In this document: one piece after another, positions 50,786 through 59,678 of the stretch
How the letters are laid out: each line of letters begins with the position of its first letter
Position numbering within the stretch: position 1 is the stretch's first letter
Assembly (NCBI GenBank): GCA_000337115.1
Contig: AOIR01000005.1
Coordinates: 113,006 to 177,005, forward strand
Source: Natrinema thermotolerans DSM 11552
Lineage (GTDB): Archaea > Halobacteriota > Halobacteria > Halobacteriales > Natrialbaceae
Direction of reading: 5' to 3'
DNA length: 64,000 nucleotides
The notes under the pieces: model-generated
Database searches by the model: none
Seen by the model: the letters and a program-made list of their open reading frames with translations, nothing else
Told to the model about the DNA's origin: nothing
Position numbers and translations under genes: made by a program

Positions 50786-51001
50786 TCACCCGTCATCGGC
50801 ACCGGGACTCGTTTCGGCGGGGCGTTTGAATACCAGATACTTGGTCCCGCCACCCGTGTAGTCGATCGTCTCGACGAGTTCCCAGCCGTCAGCGCCGTAC
50901 TCGTTCAGCGCCGCTTGCGGGTCCTCGGCCTCCTTTTTCGTTTCGCCGCGGGACGGCCTGAGCGTCCTGTACTCCCATCGACGCGCGTCGGATCGGCTCA
51001 T
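50786..51001 (-). CDS. DUF4177 domain protein
   Basis: A 71-residue protein with the DUF4177 core: WEYRTLRPSRGE, then LNEYGADGWELVETIDYTGGGTKYLVFKRP. The G-x-x-GWELV motif is diagnostic of this small alpha/beta family, of unknown role. A ggag motif abuts the chosen ATG at 51001; an ATG 16 codons upstream is possible. It precedes the membrane protein gene in the same direction. Confidence 0.8.
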   Translation of the reverse strand: MSRSDARRWEYRTLRPSRGETKKEAEDPQAALNEYGADGWELVETIDYTGGGTKYLVFKRPAETSPGADDG

Positions 51002-51127
51002 CTCCGGTTCGTCACACGTGTCCGAGGGCAGTAAGGATGGGGCAGACATGTCACGATCGGTCGAAGCGGACGCCGCGGCCGAGTCGGTGGCGCGACGTTT
51101 TTGACTCCCCCCTCCGTAGCCGCGGCC

Positions 51128-51739
51128 ATGTCACTGACTGCGGGCGTCGTCGCGGTCCAGGGCGACGTCGAGGAACACGCGGCCGCCATCGAACGCACCG
51201 CGCGGGCCCACGACCGCGAGGTCACCGTCCGCGAGATCCGCGAATCGGGGCAGGTCCCCGACTGCGACCTGCTGGCGATGCCCGGCGGCGAATCGACCAC
51301 GATATCGCGGCTGGTCCGTGACGAGGGAATCGCCCCCGAGATTCGGGACCACGTCGCCGCCGACAAACCCCTGCTGGCGACCTGTGCCGGCCTGATCGTC
51401 GCCTCGAGCGACCCGAACGACGACCGGGTCGATCAGCTCGGCCTGCTCGACGTGAGCGTCGAGCGCAACGCCTTCGGCCGCCAGAAGGACAGCTTCGAAG
51501 CGCCCCTCGAGGTCGCGGGGCTCGACGAGCCCTACCCGGCGGTGTTCATCCGCGCGCCGGCCATCGATTCGGTCGGCGACGCCGAGGTGCTGGCCGCGTG
51601 GGACGGTCGTCCGGTCGCGGTCCGGGACGGCCCGGTCGTCGGTACCTCGTTCCATCCGGAACTCACCCCCGACAGCCGGATCCACGGGCTGGCCTTCTTC
51701 GAAAACGAGGCGGCGTCGGTGCCGTCGCTCGAGCGTTGA
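51128..51739 (+). CDS. pdxT: Pyridoxal 5'-phosphate synthase glutaminase subunit
   Basis: A 203-residue class I glutamine amidotransferase. LLAMPGGESTTISRL is the family signature, the nucleophile cysteine is in LLATCAGLIV (about 87) and the His-Glu pair is in TSFHPELT (about 180). It supplies ammonia to PdxS for vitamin B6 synthesis; pdxS is not in the window. The stop at 51739 lies right at the junction with a truncated DUF4157 sequence, so the end of the gene may have been reshaped by that event. Confidence 0.95.
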   Translation: MSLTAGVVAVQGDVEEHAAAIERTARAHDREVTVREIRESGQVPDCDLLAMPGGESTTISRLVRDEGIAPEIRDHVAADKPLLATCAGLIVASSDPNDDRVDQLGLLDVSVERNAFGRQKDSFEAPLEVAGLDEPYPAVFIRAPAIDSVGDAEVLAAWDGRPVAVRDGPVVGTSFHPELTPDSRIHGLAFFENEAASVPSLER

Positions 51740-52066
51740 TCTGATCACACGCCTGCGCGGCTTTCGGCCCGGTATGAATCCGCACGTCGCCCAGCGAATC
51801 ACCCATTCGGTCTTCCATCGCCCGTTGGATCGACGTGTCCAGTGAGCGACCGGACGAGGAGATCACGTCTCGCACCGCATCGGGAACCTGCGTCTCACCG
51901 GCTGGACCCGTATTTTGGGCAGTTGCCGTACTCCGCTGGAGCGACGTCGGATCGGTAGGTCCGGCGGCCCAACGCTCGTCGGAATCCGGACCGTTGGTTT
52001 TCGCCCAACGGACGGGCTGGACTGTTCGGTCACCCGCTGGAGCAGGTCCGCCGATGCCAGTTCCGT
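51738..52066 (-). pseudogene. Truncated copy of the DUF4157 gene
   Basis: On the minus strand a frame without a usable start reads PTDPTSLQRSTATAQN, TQVPDAVRDVISSSGRSLD and RMGDSLGDVRIHTGPKAAQA, ending CDQIN. It matches the intact gene at 53001-54341 almost residue for residue from SLRRSTVAAHDSSPAG to CDQIN. It stops just before the zinc-protease motif, where pdxT begins. Upstream it runs into a stop at about 52066. It is a duplicated and decayed remnant. Confidence 0.85.
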
Positions 52067-52104
52067 ATCAGTCGTCCGCTGGCCTACTGCCAGACGGAGA
52101 CTAC

Positions 52105-53001
52105 TTACCACGGTTCCCATGACTGGATCGTCGCTTCACTGGACCAGTACTCGTCGTACAGCGAACAGAACTTCTGACACTGGAACCCTTCATAGGTTCC
52201 CCAACCCTGTGCCCGGAACGGAACCGGCGGTTTCACGCCCATCAGCAGAAACCGATCCCGAATCTGATAGGCCAGGTGCGAGACGATGTAGTGCTGGAAC
52301 GAGTCAACAGATGCCGGATCAAACGCCATCAATTCGATTCGCACGTCGGGCTCACGATCCAGTGGCTGCTCGCCATAGTCGGTCTGTTCGGTCCCTTGCC
52401 CGTCATTGTGGAGGGTATGAATCCCCGAGACGGCCTCGATCTCGAACTCGAGATCGTCCATCTGATCGAGCAGAATATCGCCATCATCTAGTGCAGGAGA
52501 ATCCGGATCGCCCTCGAAGCGTCCGAGGAATTGCTCGAGTACCGGCGGCTCGAGCTTGATCGGATCAGGCTCGAGATAGACATCCTTCTGGTAGACGATC
52601 GCGTCGTCCGGATCTGCATCCGGGAACGGCAGGTCGACGGTCGAGCCGTCGTAGTGGCGCTGGAGATGCTCCTCGAGATCGCCAAACTGTTCGTCGAACG
52701 CCGTCTCAGACAGCATGGCGATCCCGAGGAGTGCCGCCATCAGTCGATCGGGATTCTCCGTCGGCGGAACGGTGTCGTACCCTCGCTCGCGGTAGACGTG
52801 CCAGCGGGCGTAGCGACGAGTTTGGTCGACACGTTCGCATTCTTCGCGCGTTCGGAGTGCTGGGTTGTTCGCTATCTCGTCGCAACTGTGGTATTCGATT
52901 CCACTTGTGTTATGAACAGTAAGGTCGTGCTTTGCCCCCTTGTTATCTTCCACATAGATCTTCAGGAACCCTTCACTTTCTCCTTCGATTTTCGCATTCA
53001 T
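52105..53001 (-). CDS. Partner of the DUF4157 protein, unknown
   Basis: A 298-residue soluble acidic protein. The N-terminal ~60 residues are beta-like (GFLKIYVEDNKGAKHDLTVHNTSG). The middle is helical with LMAALLGIAMLSETAFDEQF. The C-terminal ~80 residues have RIELMAFDPASVDSFQHYIVSHLAYQIRDRF and an aromatic/cysteine-rich end (TYEGFQCQKFCSLYDEYW). The start overlaps the stop of the DUF4157 gene by one base (TAATG), so the two are made together. No family recognised; immunity protein, chaperone or second cargo are possible. Confidence 0.75.
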   Translation of the reverse strand: MNAKIEGESEGFLKIYVEDNKGAKHDLTVHNTSGIEYHSCDEIANNPALRTREECERVDQTRRYARWHVYRERGYDTVPPTENPDRLMAALLGIAMLSETAFDEQFGDLEEHLQRHYDGSTVDLPFPDADPDDAIVYQKDVYLEPDPIKLEPPVLEQFLGRFEGDPDSPALDDGDILLDQMDDLEFEIEAVSGIHTLHNDGQGTEQTDYGEQPLDREPDVRIELMAFDPASVDSFQHYIVSHLAYQIRDRFLLMGVKPPVPFRAQGWGTYEGFQCQKFCSLYDEYWSSEATIQSWEPW

Positions 53002-54341
53002 TATTTCCCACCTCCTGGATAGGGATCCTCATTCTCCTCAAGCCACGTCCCTTCACGAATTTCCTGTTCGATCTGCGCCGCACGATCCTCTAGTGAGCCG
53101 TTGGTCTGCTTCCAGATGTCCCGCAGGTCGTCGAGGCTCGTAATCTCACCGCGGCGTGCCTGTGCGACAGTCTGAACACCACGCTTGTCGATATCTGCTG
53201 ACGCGAGCTTCGATCCCTGGGTCGCCAAAAACAGCAGATTCGGCAGGGTGGTCCCGCCGAGAATCTTCTTGACGGTGCCCCAAGCCACGTTGTCCCAGCC
53301 GTCAGTCTCGGCGTTACCGCGCAACGCCCGTCGCTGGTCCTCTGTCAGCGCCACGTCTTCGAGGTCGGCGTCGATACTGTTCTTGAGGTCATTGACCTGG
53401 GACTTCAGATCGGCCATCGACTCCCACCGCTGAGCTAGTTCCTGGGCTACCGCATCCGGATTGGCCGACTGCTGAACTTCCTGTTTGATGTCGACCTTGG
53501 CCTGCTCGTCGTTCTTGTCGATGACTTCATTGGCGATCTCGTGGAGATGACCGATTTGGTTTCGGTTGTGTCGCTCTCGGACCTCGCTCAGCTCTCCATC
53601 CTCCAACTCCCCCTCGAACATCGCCAGCGCGTCGAACACCTTCGACTCCTCCAGTCGCTGAACGTGAACTTCAGTCTGTCCCAGCCGCTGGATTCCCAGT
53701 TCCTCACCTTCCATGACTCGCTGAGCGGTCTCCTCGGCCTCCCGCTCTAATTGCGGATCCGGATCGATCTCGAGGCCGAGATTCTCCTGGGGAAGCATCG
53801 ACACCGCACCGCCGGTCTGTTGCCGGACGTGTGCGAGTTCGTGGGCTAGTACGTGTTGGCCTTCCGGCGACGACGGATCGTACTCGCCGGCATTAAACGC
53901 GACGTGATTGCCGACGGTGAACGCCCGCGCATTGATCTGGTCACACGCCTGTGCAGCCTTTGGCCCGGTATGAATCCGCACGTCACCGAGTGAATCGCCC
54001 ATGCGGTCCTCGACCGCTCGCTGAATGGACGTATCCAACGAGCGACCGGGTGAGGAGATCACGTCCCGGACGGAGTCAGGGACCTGCGTGTTCCCGGCTG
54101 GACTCGAGTCGTGGGCGGCGACGGTGCTACGGCGCAGGGATCGCCCGTTTTGCAGGTCGATGTCGTCCGGTATCGACTCGTTTTCGACCCCCGTGTTCGG
54201 CTCGCGTCCCCGCGACTCCGTTGCTCGAGAGACCACCGTCACGTCGTCGGCGCGAGCGGTACTCACGTCGGGGACCGTCGCCGTCTTTGACTCGGACTCC
54301 GTCGTCGGGTTCCGCTGCGTTCGCTCTGACCGAAACCCCAT
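53001..54341 (-). CDS. DUF4157 metalloprotease-like protein (eCIS-associated cargo type)
   Basis: A 446-residue protein. Residues 1-85 are polar and disordered. Residues ~85-180 are a DUF4157 domain (SVRDVISSPGRSLD, GDVRIHTGPKAAQACDQINARAF, then HVLAHELAHVRQQTGG with a HExxH zinc motif near 160). The rest is mostly helical with NLLFLATQGSKLA as the only hydrophobic stretch. DUF4157 is the commonest domain of proteins loaded into extracellular contractile injection systems. No sheath, tube or baseplate genes are in the window. Coupled to the 52105 gene; divergent from the AAA+ gene. Confidence 0.88.
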   Translation of the reverse strand: MGFRSERTQRNPTTESESKTATVPDVSTARADDVTVVSRATESRGREPNTGVENESIPDDIDLQNGRSLRRSTVAAHDSSPAGNTQVPDSVRDVISSPGRSLDTSIQRAVEDRMGDSLGDVRIHTGPKAAQACDQINARAFTVGNHVAFNAGEYDPSSPEGQHVLAHELAHVRQQTGGAVSMLPQENLGLEIDPDPQLEREAEETAQRVMEGEELGIQRLGQTEVHVQRLEESKVFDALAMFEGELEDGELSEVRERHNRNQIGHLHEIANEVIDKNDEQAKVDIKQEVQQSANPDAVAQELAQRWESMADLKSQVNDLKNSIDADLEDVALTEDQRRALRGNAETDGWDNVAWGTVKKILGGTTLPNLLFLATQGSKLASADIDKRGVQTVAQARRGEITSLDDLRDIWKQTNGSLEDRAAQIEQEIREGTWLEENEDPYPGGGK

Positions 54342-54449
54342 TGATACGCCGGTCTATTCGCGCCGACCCATATAATTATTATGAATGAGTCATAGAAGCA
54401 ACTATTGCTCCCGTAAAAACGAATTAACGAGAAACGAACCACCCCAGTT

Positions 54450-56903
54450 ATGACCTATTCCACGACACGCCAACACCTTTTCGAGCAACTCGAGCGCATC
54501 GGGACGATCCTTGACGGCGCGGTCGCGCTCCGCGAGGACGATGTCGGTTCCGATGGTCCCCCAACCGACGCGTCGACTGCTATCACGTCCGATTCGTCGG
54601 CCCTCTCGTTGACGATCCCGCAACCATATCGTGACCACGCAACGACACACGCGGACGAGATCCGCCAACGTCGTGAGGACACGCCCGACGATGTACGCCT
54701 TCGCCTGCATGTCCTCGCCGAGCGGTTCTCGCTCTCACAATTTCACCGCGACGTGCTGTTACTGGCGCTGGCACCCGACATTGACTCGTCTTACAAACGC
54801 CGGTATCGACTGCTCTGCGACGGGGGGACCGTCGTTCGGCCGACGGTGGGTCTAATTACCGAGCTATTCGCCCATACCGACGAGCAGCGACCAGTCGCCA
54901 CGGAACTCGTCGGTCCGAAGTCACCGCTTCGACGGCACGGCCTCCTGAAACTCGTCGATCCCGATGATCGCGGAACGACCGCGCTCGATCACGAACTCGT
55001 CGTCACAGATCACATTCGTTCCTATCTCGAGGGACACGACGGACTCGACCCCGCGCTCGAGCACGTGGCCAGCCTCCCGACCCCCGATCGGACGCTCGAG
55101 GACCTCCAACTCGAGCCACCACTCCACGACCGACTCGAGCGCATCGAAACCGAATCCAGCGGCCGCTACTACTGCCACGGGCCGGACGCCGACGAGCGCG
55201 AGGCGGCGATCGAGGCGCTGGCGGACGACCGGCTGCTCCGTGCCTCGCTGCCGGCCGCGCTCGAGGCCGACGCGCTCGAGCGGCTCCACCGGGAGGCGCT
55301 CCTGCAGGACTGTCCCGTCCACCTCACCGACGCCGACGCGCTCGCCGAGCGGGGCGTTGAGTACTCGCTCGAGGACGTGTTCGATCGGTTCGACGACCTC
55401 CGGGCCGACCTGTTCGTGACCGGTACCGAGGAGTGGCGACCGACGGGGACGACCGTCGGGATCGACTCGATCGTGGAGTTTCCACGCCCCTCGATCGACG
55501 CACGGCAGGCGTTCTGGGAGGGGCGAGCGGACGAGCTACCCCCGGACGTCGATCCGGCGGTGCTGGCGGGCACGTTCGAACTGACGCGGAGCCAGCTCGA
55601 GGCGGCGCTGTCGACCGCCCGATCGCTGGCGGGAGACGAGGCCCTCACCGCCGCGGACGTCTACGAGGGCTGTCGCGCCCAGTCCGCGGACGGGCTCGGC
55701 GAACTCGCCCAGCGGATCGAACCGGCAAGCGACTGGGACGACATCCAGCTCCGGGAGAAGACCGAGCGACAACTCCGGCTGATCCGCGACCACATCGCAA
55801 ATCGGGGTCGCGTCTACAGCGAGTGGGGCTTCGCCGAGGAGTTCGCCCGCGGGACCGGCGTCGTCGCCCTCTTCAAGGGGAAATCGGGGACCGGGAAGAC
55901 GATGGCCTCGGAGGTGCTGGCAGACGACGTCGGGATGGCCCTCTACAAGATCGACCTTTCGAGCGTCGTCTCGAAATATATCGGCGAGACCGAGGAGAAC
56001 CTGGAACGGATCTTCGAAGCGGCCGACCAGTCCAACGCTATCCTGCTGTTCGACGAGGCCGACTCGATCTTCGGCGACCGAGCCGAGGTGTCCGACGCGA
56101 CCGACCGGTACGCCAACGTCGAAGTCAACTACCTCCTCCAGCGGATCGAGAGCTACGACGGCGTCGTCTTGCTCACCACCAATCACGCCTCGAACATCGA
56201 CTCCGCGTTCGAGCGCCGGATCGATCACACGGTAACGTTCACGCACCCGAAGCAGCCCATCCGCGAGGCGATCTGGGCGGGTGTCTTCCCCGACGACGCG
56301 CCGCTTGGCAACCTCGACTACGAGTTCCTCTCGTCGCTCGATCTCACCGGCGGCCAGATCAGGAAGATCGGCCAGACGGCTGCGATCCTCGCGGCCGGCG
56401 ACGACCGGCGCATCGAAATGAGACACGTCGTCCGCGCGCTCGAGCAGGAGTTCGGCACGCGGGGACAGCGCTTGCGCTCGATCGACTTCGGCGAGTACCG
56501 TCGCCACCTCCGGAGCGTGGACGTCGACCGAGCGGGGACCGACGGGCAGTCGTCCGACGCCGACGAGGAGGCCATCGTCCGCTCACCGGAGGACGTCGTT
56601 CGCCGGTTTTTCGAACTGGTAGACGCCGGTGAGGGCGACCGTGCCCACGAACTGTATCACTCGCGGACCCTCGCCGCGGAGTTCTCGCAAAAGGAACTGG
56701 CGATGATCGCCCACGGGGACCTCTCGATCGCCGGCGAAATCGACCGCATCCGAGACGATCACGACCGCGTCGTCCTCGAGTTCGACCGCGAACTGAACGG
56801 CAATCGAACGCCGCAGTCCTACGAACTGCGCCCGGAAGACGACCGCTGGCGAATCTTCAACGTCGAGCGCGGACGCGGGAACGATGTCGTTGTGGACCAG
56901 TGA
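54450..56903 (+). CDS. AAA+ ATPase of the eCIS type with C-terminal NTF2-like domain
   Basis: An 817-residue protein. Residues 1-440 are a helical N-terminal region (SLSQFHRDVLLLALAPDIDSSYKRRY) like that of the ATPases associated with contractile injection systems. The AAA+ core has Walker A FKGKSGTGKTM (about 478), Walker B LLFDEADSIF (about 532), sensor 1 LLTTNHASN and the arginine finger in AFERRIDHT. Residues ~710-817 (VVRRFFELVDAGEGDRAHELY...DDRWRIFNVERG) look like an NTF2/DUF4878-type cone domain, an unusual addition. It lies 108 bases from the divergent DUF4157 gene, pointing to a shared function. Confidence 0.85.
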   Translation: MTYSTTRQHLFEQLERIGTILDGAVALREDDVGSDGPPTDASTAITSDSSALSLTIPQPYRDHATTHADEIRQRREDTPDDVRLRLHVLAERFSLSQFHRDVLLLALAPDIDSSYKRRYRLLCDGGTVVRPTVGLITELFAHTDEQRPVATELVGPKSPLRRHGLLKLVDPDDRGTTALDHELVVTDHIRSYLEGHDGLDPALEHVASLPTPDRTLEDLQLEPPLHDRLERIETESSGRYYCHGPDADEREAAIEALADDRLLRASLPAALEADALERLHREALLQDCPVHLTDADALAERGVEYSLEDVFDRFDDLRADLFVTGTEEWRPTGTTVGIDSIVEFPRPSIDARQAFWEGRADELPPDVDPAVLAGTFELTRSQLEAALSTARSLAGDEALTAADVYEGCRAQSADGLGELAQRIEPASDWDDIQLREKTERQLRLIRDHIANRGRVYSEWGFAEEFARGTGVVALFKGKSGTGKTMASEVLADDVGMALYKIDLSSVVSKYIGETEENLERIFEAADQSNAILLFDEADSIFGDRAEVSDATDRYANVEVNYLLQRIESYDGVVLLTTNHASNIDSAFERRIDHTVTFTHPKQPIREAIWAGVFPDDAPLGNLDYEFLSSLDLTGGQIRKIGQTAAILAAGDDRRIEMRHVVRALEQEFGTRGQRLRSIDFGEYRRHLRSVDVDRAGTDGQSSDADEEAIVRSPEDVVRRFFELVDAGEGDRAHELYHSRTLAAEFSQKELAMIAHGDLSIAGEIDRIRDDHDRVVLEFDRELNGNRTPQSYELRPEDDRWRIFNVERGRGNDVVVDQ

Positions 56904-57024
56904 GAGAGACCTGGTATCGTTCCGACTTTCGTCGCGAGGCGAGGCGTCGGAGCCGTCGGCCGATCCCGCCGTGCATGCATTCGCGACCGGACCTGTTTTC
57001 TCCCTCCTACCCGAGGGTAGGGGT

Positions 57025-57492
57025 ATGCAGGCATCCATCGACGCGGTTCGGGTCGCGGGGACCCCGGAGGGACCGGTCCCGGTCGTCGTCCTTACCGTCG
57101 AGGGCGAAGACGACGTCGTCCCGATCTTCATCGGGTTCAGTGAGGCGACCAGCATCGCCCGCGGGCTCGAGGCCGAGGATATCGGACGGCCGCTGACCCA
57201 CGACCTCCTGTTAGACGTTATGGAGGAACTGGGCAGCAGAATCGACCGCGTCGTCGTCACCGAGATCGAACAACGCGAGAACGGGCAGGGCGGGACCTAC
57301 ATCGCCGACCTTCACCTCGAGACGCCACGGGGGGAGACAGTCGTCGATGCCCGGCCGAGCGACTCGCTTGCGCTTGCGGCCCGGACCGACGCCGGCATCG
57401 AGATCACCGAGGACGTGTTCGCGGACAGCCGAGACGACAGGGAGAAGTTCGCCGACCTCGAAGACATCCGTAACGTGTCGGGTGAGATGTAG
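57025..57492 (+). CDS. Bifunctional nuclease family protein (BFN/DUF151)
   Basis: A 155-residue protein. The core is VVVLTVEGEDDVVPIFIGFSEATSIARGLEAEDIGRPLTHDLLLDVMEELG with the C-terminal DARPSDSLALAARTDAGIEI. The RPSDSxALA motif is typical of the bifunctional nuclease fold. The start at 57025 gives the normal N-terminus. Its stop is immediately followed by the HisE start, so the two genes are cotranscribed. Confidence 0.92.
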   Translation: MQASIDAVRVAGTPEGPVPVVVLTVEGEDDVVPIFIGFSEATSIARGLEAEDIGRPLTHDLLLDVMEELGSRIDRVVVTEIEQRENGQGGTYIADLHLETPRGETVVDARPSDSLALAARTDAGIEITEDVFADSRDDREKFADLEDIRNVSGEM

Positions 57493-57777
57493 ATGGAGGA
57501 GACGATCGAGGAGCTGTTTGCCGTGATCGAGGACCGGAAAGAGACCCTGCCCGAGGACTCCTACACCGCCTCGCTGTTCACCCACGAGAAAGGCGAGAAC
57601 GCGGTCCTGGAGAAACTCGGCGAGGAGACGACCGAACTCGTGTTGGCCGCGAAAGACGACGACCGCGAGGAGATCGCCCACGAGAGCGCCGACATCGTCT
57701 ATCATCTGCTGGTCCTGCTGGCGATGAAAGACATCGAGCTTGCGGATCTCGAGGCGGAACTCGAGGCGCGTCGCTGA
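57493..57777 (+). CDS. hisE: Phosphoribosyl-ATP pyrophosphatase
   Basis: A 94-residue protein of normal length. It has the MazG-like helical fold: EELFAVIEDRKETLP, SYTASLF and the metal site in KLGEETTELVLAAKDDDREEIAHESADIVYHLLVLL (EE-x2-E with E-x2-D). It carries out the second step of histidine synthesis. No spacer after the upstream stop codon. Confidence 0.95.
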   Translation: MEETIEELFAVIEDRKETLPEDSYTASLFTHEKGENAVLEKLGEETTELVLAAKDDDREEIAHESADIVYHLLVLLAMKDIELADLEAELEARR

Positions 57778-57862
57778 CCGCGTGGCGTGGTACCGACGGC
57801 TGTGGGACTGCTTGCAGTCGCCAAACACAAATTCTTCCATCCGCGTGGCGTTCGTCCCGGTG

Positions 57863-58213
57863 ATGGCGCTCCAACAACTCCGAAACGCGCACTCGGACGA
57901 CCAGATGCAGGAATGTATCGACAACTGCCTCGAGGCCGCGCAGGTCTGTGAGTGGTGTGCCGACGCCTGTGCGGGCGAGGGCGAGGACATGGCCCGCTGT
58001 ATCCGACTCTGTCGGGACGTGGCCGATATCGCCTCGCTGCACGCACGCTTTATGGCCCGCAACTCCGGCTACCACGGGGAGCTTGGCGAGATCTGTGCGG
58101 ACCTCTGCGAGGAGTGTGCCGAGGAGTGCGAACAGCACGACCACGACCACTGTCAGGCCTGTGCGGAGGTCCTGCCGAAGTGTGCCGAGAGCTGCCGGGA
58201 GATGGCCGCCTGA
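57863..58213 (+). CDS. Cys-rich four-helix bundle copper-binding protein (DUF326)
   Basis: A 116-residue protein with 18 cysteines on a helical scaffold (QMQECIDNCLEAAQVCEWCADACAG, RCIRLCRDVADIASLHARFM, ICADLCEECAEECEQHDHDHCQACAEVLPKCAESC). This is the pattern of Csp-type copper storage proteins, in which Cys thiolates line the bundle core and hold many Cu(I) ions. It lacks a signal peptide, so it is cytosolic. The start at 57863 places the first Cys helix correctly. Confidence 0.9.
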   Translation: MALQQLRNAHSDDQMQECIDNCLEAAQVCEWCADACAGEGEDMARCIRLCRDVADIASLHARFMARNSGYHGELGEICADLCEECAEECEQHDHDHCQACAEVLPKCAESCREMAA

Positions 58214-58237
58214 GGGGGACTCGAGACGGCTTTTTTA

Positions 58238-58609
58238 TCAGTCGCTGACCGCCGCACCGACGATCCCCGCGATCGCGCTCTCGATGGCCATCACGAGCGA
58301 GACGGCGACGGCGAGCGCGAAGATCCCGATCCCGGCGGCCCCCGAGATCGCGCCGCCGACGGGACCGAGCGCCAGCCCGGCCAGACCGACGGCGACGCCG
58401 ATCAACAGGCCGCCGATGATTCCGCCCAGCGAGCCGGCGAGCAGACCGTGCCAGAAGCCACGTCCCAGCCCGCCGCCGGCCATGTAGCCGGCGACGAACC
58501 CGCCGGCCAGCCCCGCGACGATCTGGCCGATCCCGGGGACCACGAGGCCGACGATTCCCACCACCGTCACGACGACGAAGCCGACGAACACCGCGCGCCA
58601 ATCTGTCAT
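58238..58609 (-). CDS. DUF5518 membrane protein
   Basis: A 123-residue protein made almost wholly of Gly/Ala/Val-rich helices (WRAVFVGFVVVTVVGIVGLVVPG, LLAGSLGGIIGGLLIG, GIGIFALAVAVSLVMAIESAIAGIVG), about four membrane segments with GxxxG packing. It matches haloarchaeal DUF5518. The function is unknown. Starts at 58609; the upstream part of the frame is not conserved. Confidence 0.8.
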   Translation of the reverse strand: MTDWRAVFVGFVVVTVVGIVGLVVPGIGQIVAGLAGGFVAGYMAGGGLGRGFWHGLLAGSLGGIIGGLLIGVAVGLAGLALGPVGGAISGAAGIGIFALAVAVSLVMAIESAIAGIVGAAVSD

Positions 58610-58691
58610 GGCACCCCGTAGGCAGGCGGCAGGGATAAGCTGACGGCGGCCAACGGACGCCCTTTTATGGTCGCGGCTCCTACTGCTGCCC

Positions 58692-59678
58692 ATGATTTTC
58701 GAAGACCTTCCGACGACGCCCACGTCGGAAGAGTTGATCGACAAGGCGTTCTCGCGGGCGGCGCGGGCCGGCAAGGCCAAGGGCGGCCTCGAGGCCCAGC
58801 AGTCGATGCTCCAGACGGCGGCGAACATCATCTCGGACAACCTCGAGAACGTGGTGACGGCGTGGCCGGACTTCGAGTACGACGCCCACCCGTTCTACTA
58901 CGAGCTGGCGGACGCGATCGTCGACGTCGACCGGCTCCGACAGGCGCTATCGGAAGTGATGTGGGCCAGCCGGAAGGCCCGCGAGATCCACGAGGAGTAC
59001 CAGCCACGCCTGCGCAAGACCGACGTGGACACCGCGCGCAAGCACCGGAAACAGGCCTTCGCCCGACTCGCCGACATCGTCGAACAGGTCGAGGACCACC
59101 TGCTCTACATCAACGAGTCGCGCAACGACCTGCGGGACCTGCCCGAGATCAACCCCGACGAGCCGACGATCGTCGTCGCCGGTTACCCCAACGTCGGCAA
59201 GTCCTCGTTCGTCAACGACGTTACCAGCGCCCGCGGCGAGACCGCCTCCTACCCCTTCACCACGAAGGGGATCGGCGTCGGTCACTTCGAACGGGACCAC
59301 ATCCGCTACCAGATCGTCGACACGCCCGGGCTGCTCGACCGGCCGCCGGAGGAGCGCAACGAGATCGAATCGCAGGCGGTCAGCGCCATCGAACACCTCG
59401 CTGACTGTATGCTCGTCATGCTCGATCCCTCCGGGGAGTGTGGCTACCCGATCGGCTCACAGCTCGAGCTACGGGACGCGATCGCGGCCCGGTTCGAGGA
59501 GATCCCCGTCCTCACGGTCGCAAACAAGATCGATCGGAAGGAAGTCTGGAACGAGTCGCTCGAGGCCCTCGACGCCGACTACACCATGAGCGTCGAAACC
59601 GGCGACGACGTCGAGACGGTCCTCGACGCCGCCGTCGCCGCGATCGACTACGAGCCCGAACTGCCGTTCGACGGGTAA
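58692..59678 (+). CDS. NOG1-family GTP-binding protein
   Basis: A 328-residue GTPase. The N-terminal ~155 residues are a helical domain (PTSEELIDKAFSRAARAGKAK). The G domain has G1 GYPNVGKSSFVN (about 162), G2 YPFTTKGIGVG, G3 DTPGLLDRPP and G4 NKID (about 279), all intact. NOG1 relatives act in large-subunit ribosome assembly; archaeal copies are assumed to do the same. Confidence 0.94.
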   Translation: MIFEDLPTTPTSEELIDKAFSRAARAGKAKGGLEAQQSMLQTAANIISDNLENVVTAWPDFEYDAHPFYYELADAIVDVDRLRQALSEVMWASRKAREIHEEYQPRLRKTDVDTARKHRKQAFARLADIVEQVEDHLLYINESRNDLRDLPEINPDEPTIVVAGYPNVGKSSFVNDVTSARGETASYPFTTKGIGVGHFERDHIRYQIVDTPGLLDRPPEERNEIESQAVSAIEHLADCMLVMLDPSGECGYPIGSQLELRDAIAARFEEIPVLTVANKIDRKEVWNESLEALDADYTMSVETGDDVETVLDAAVAAIDYEPELPFDG

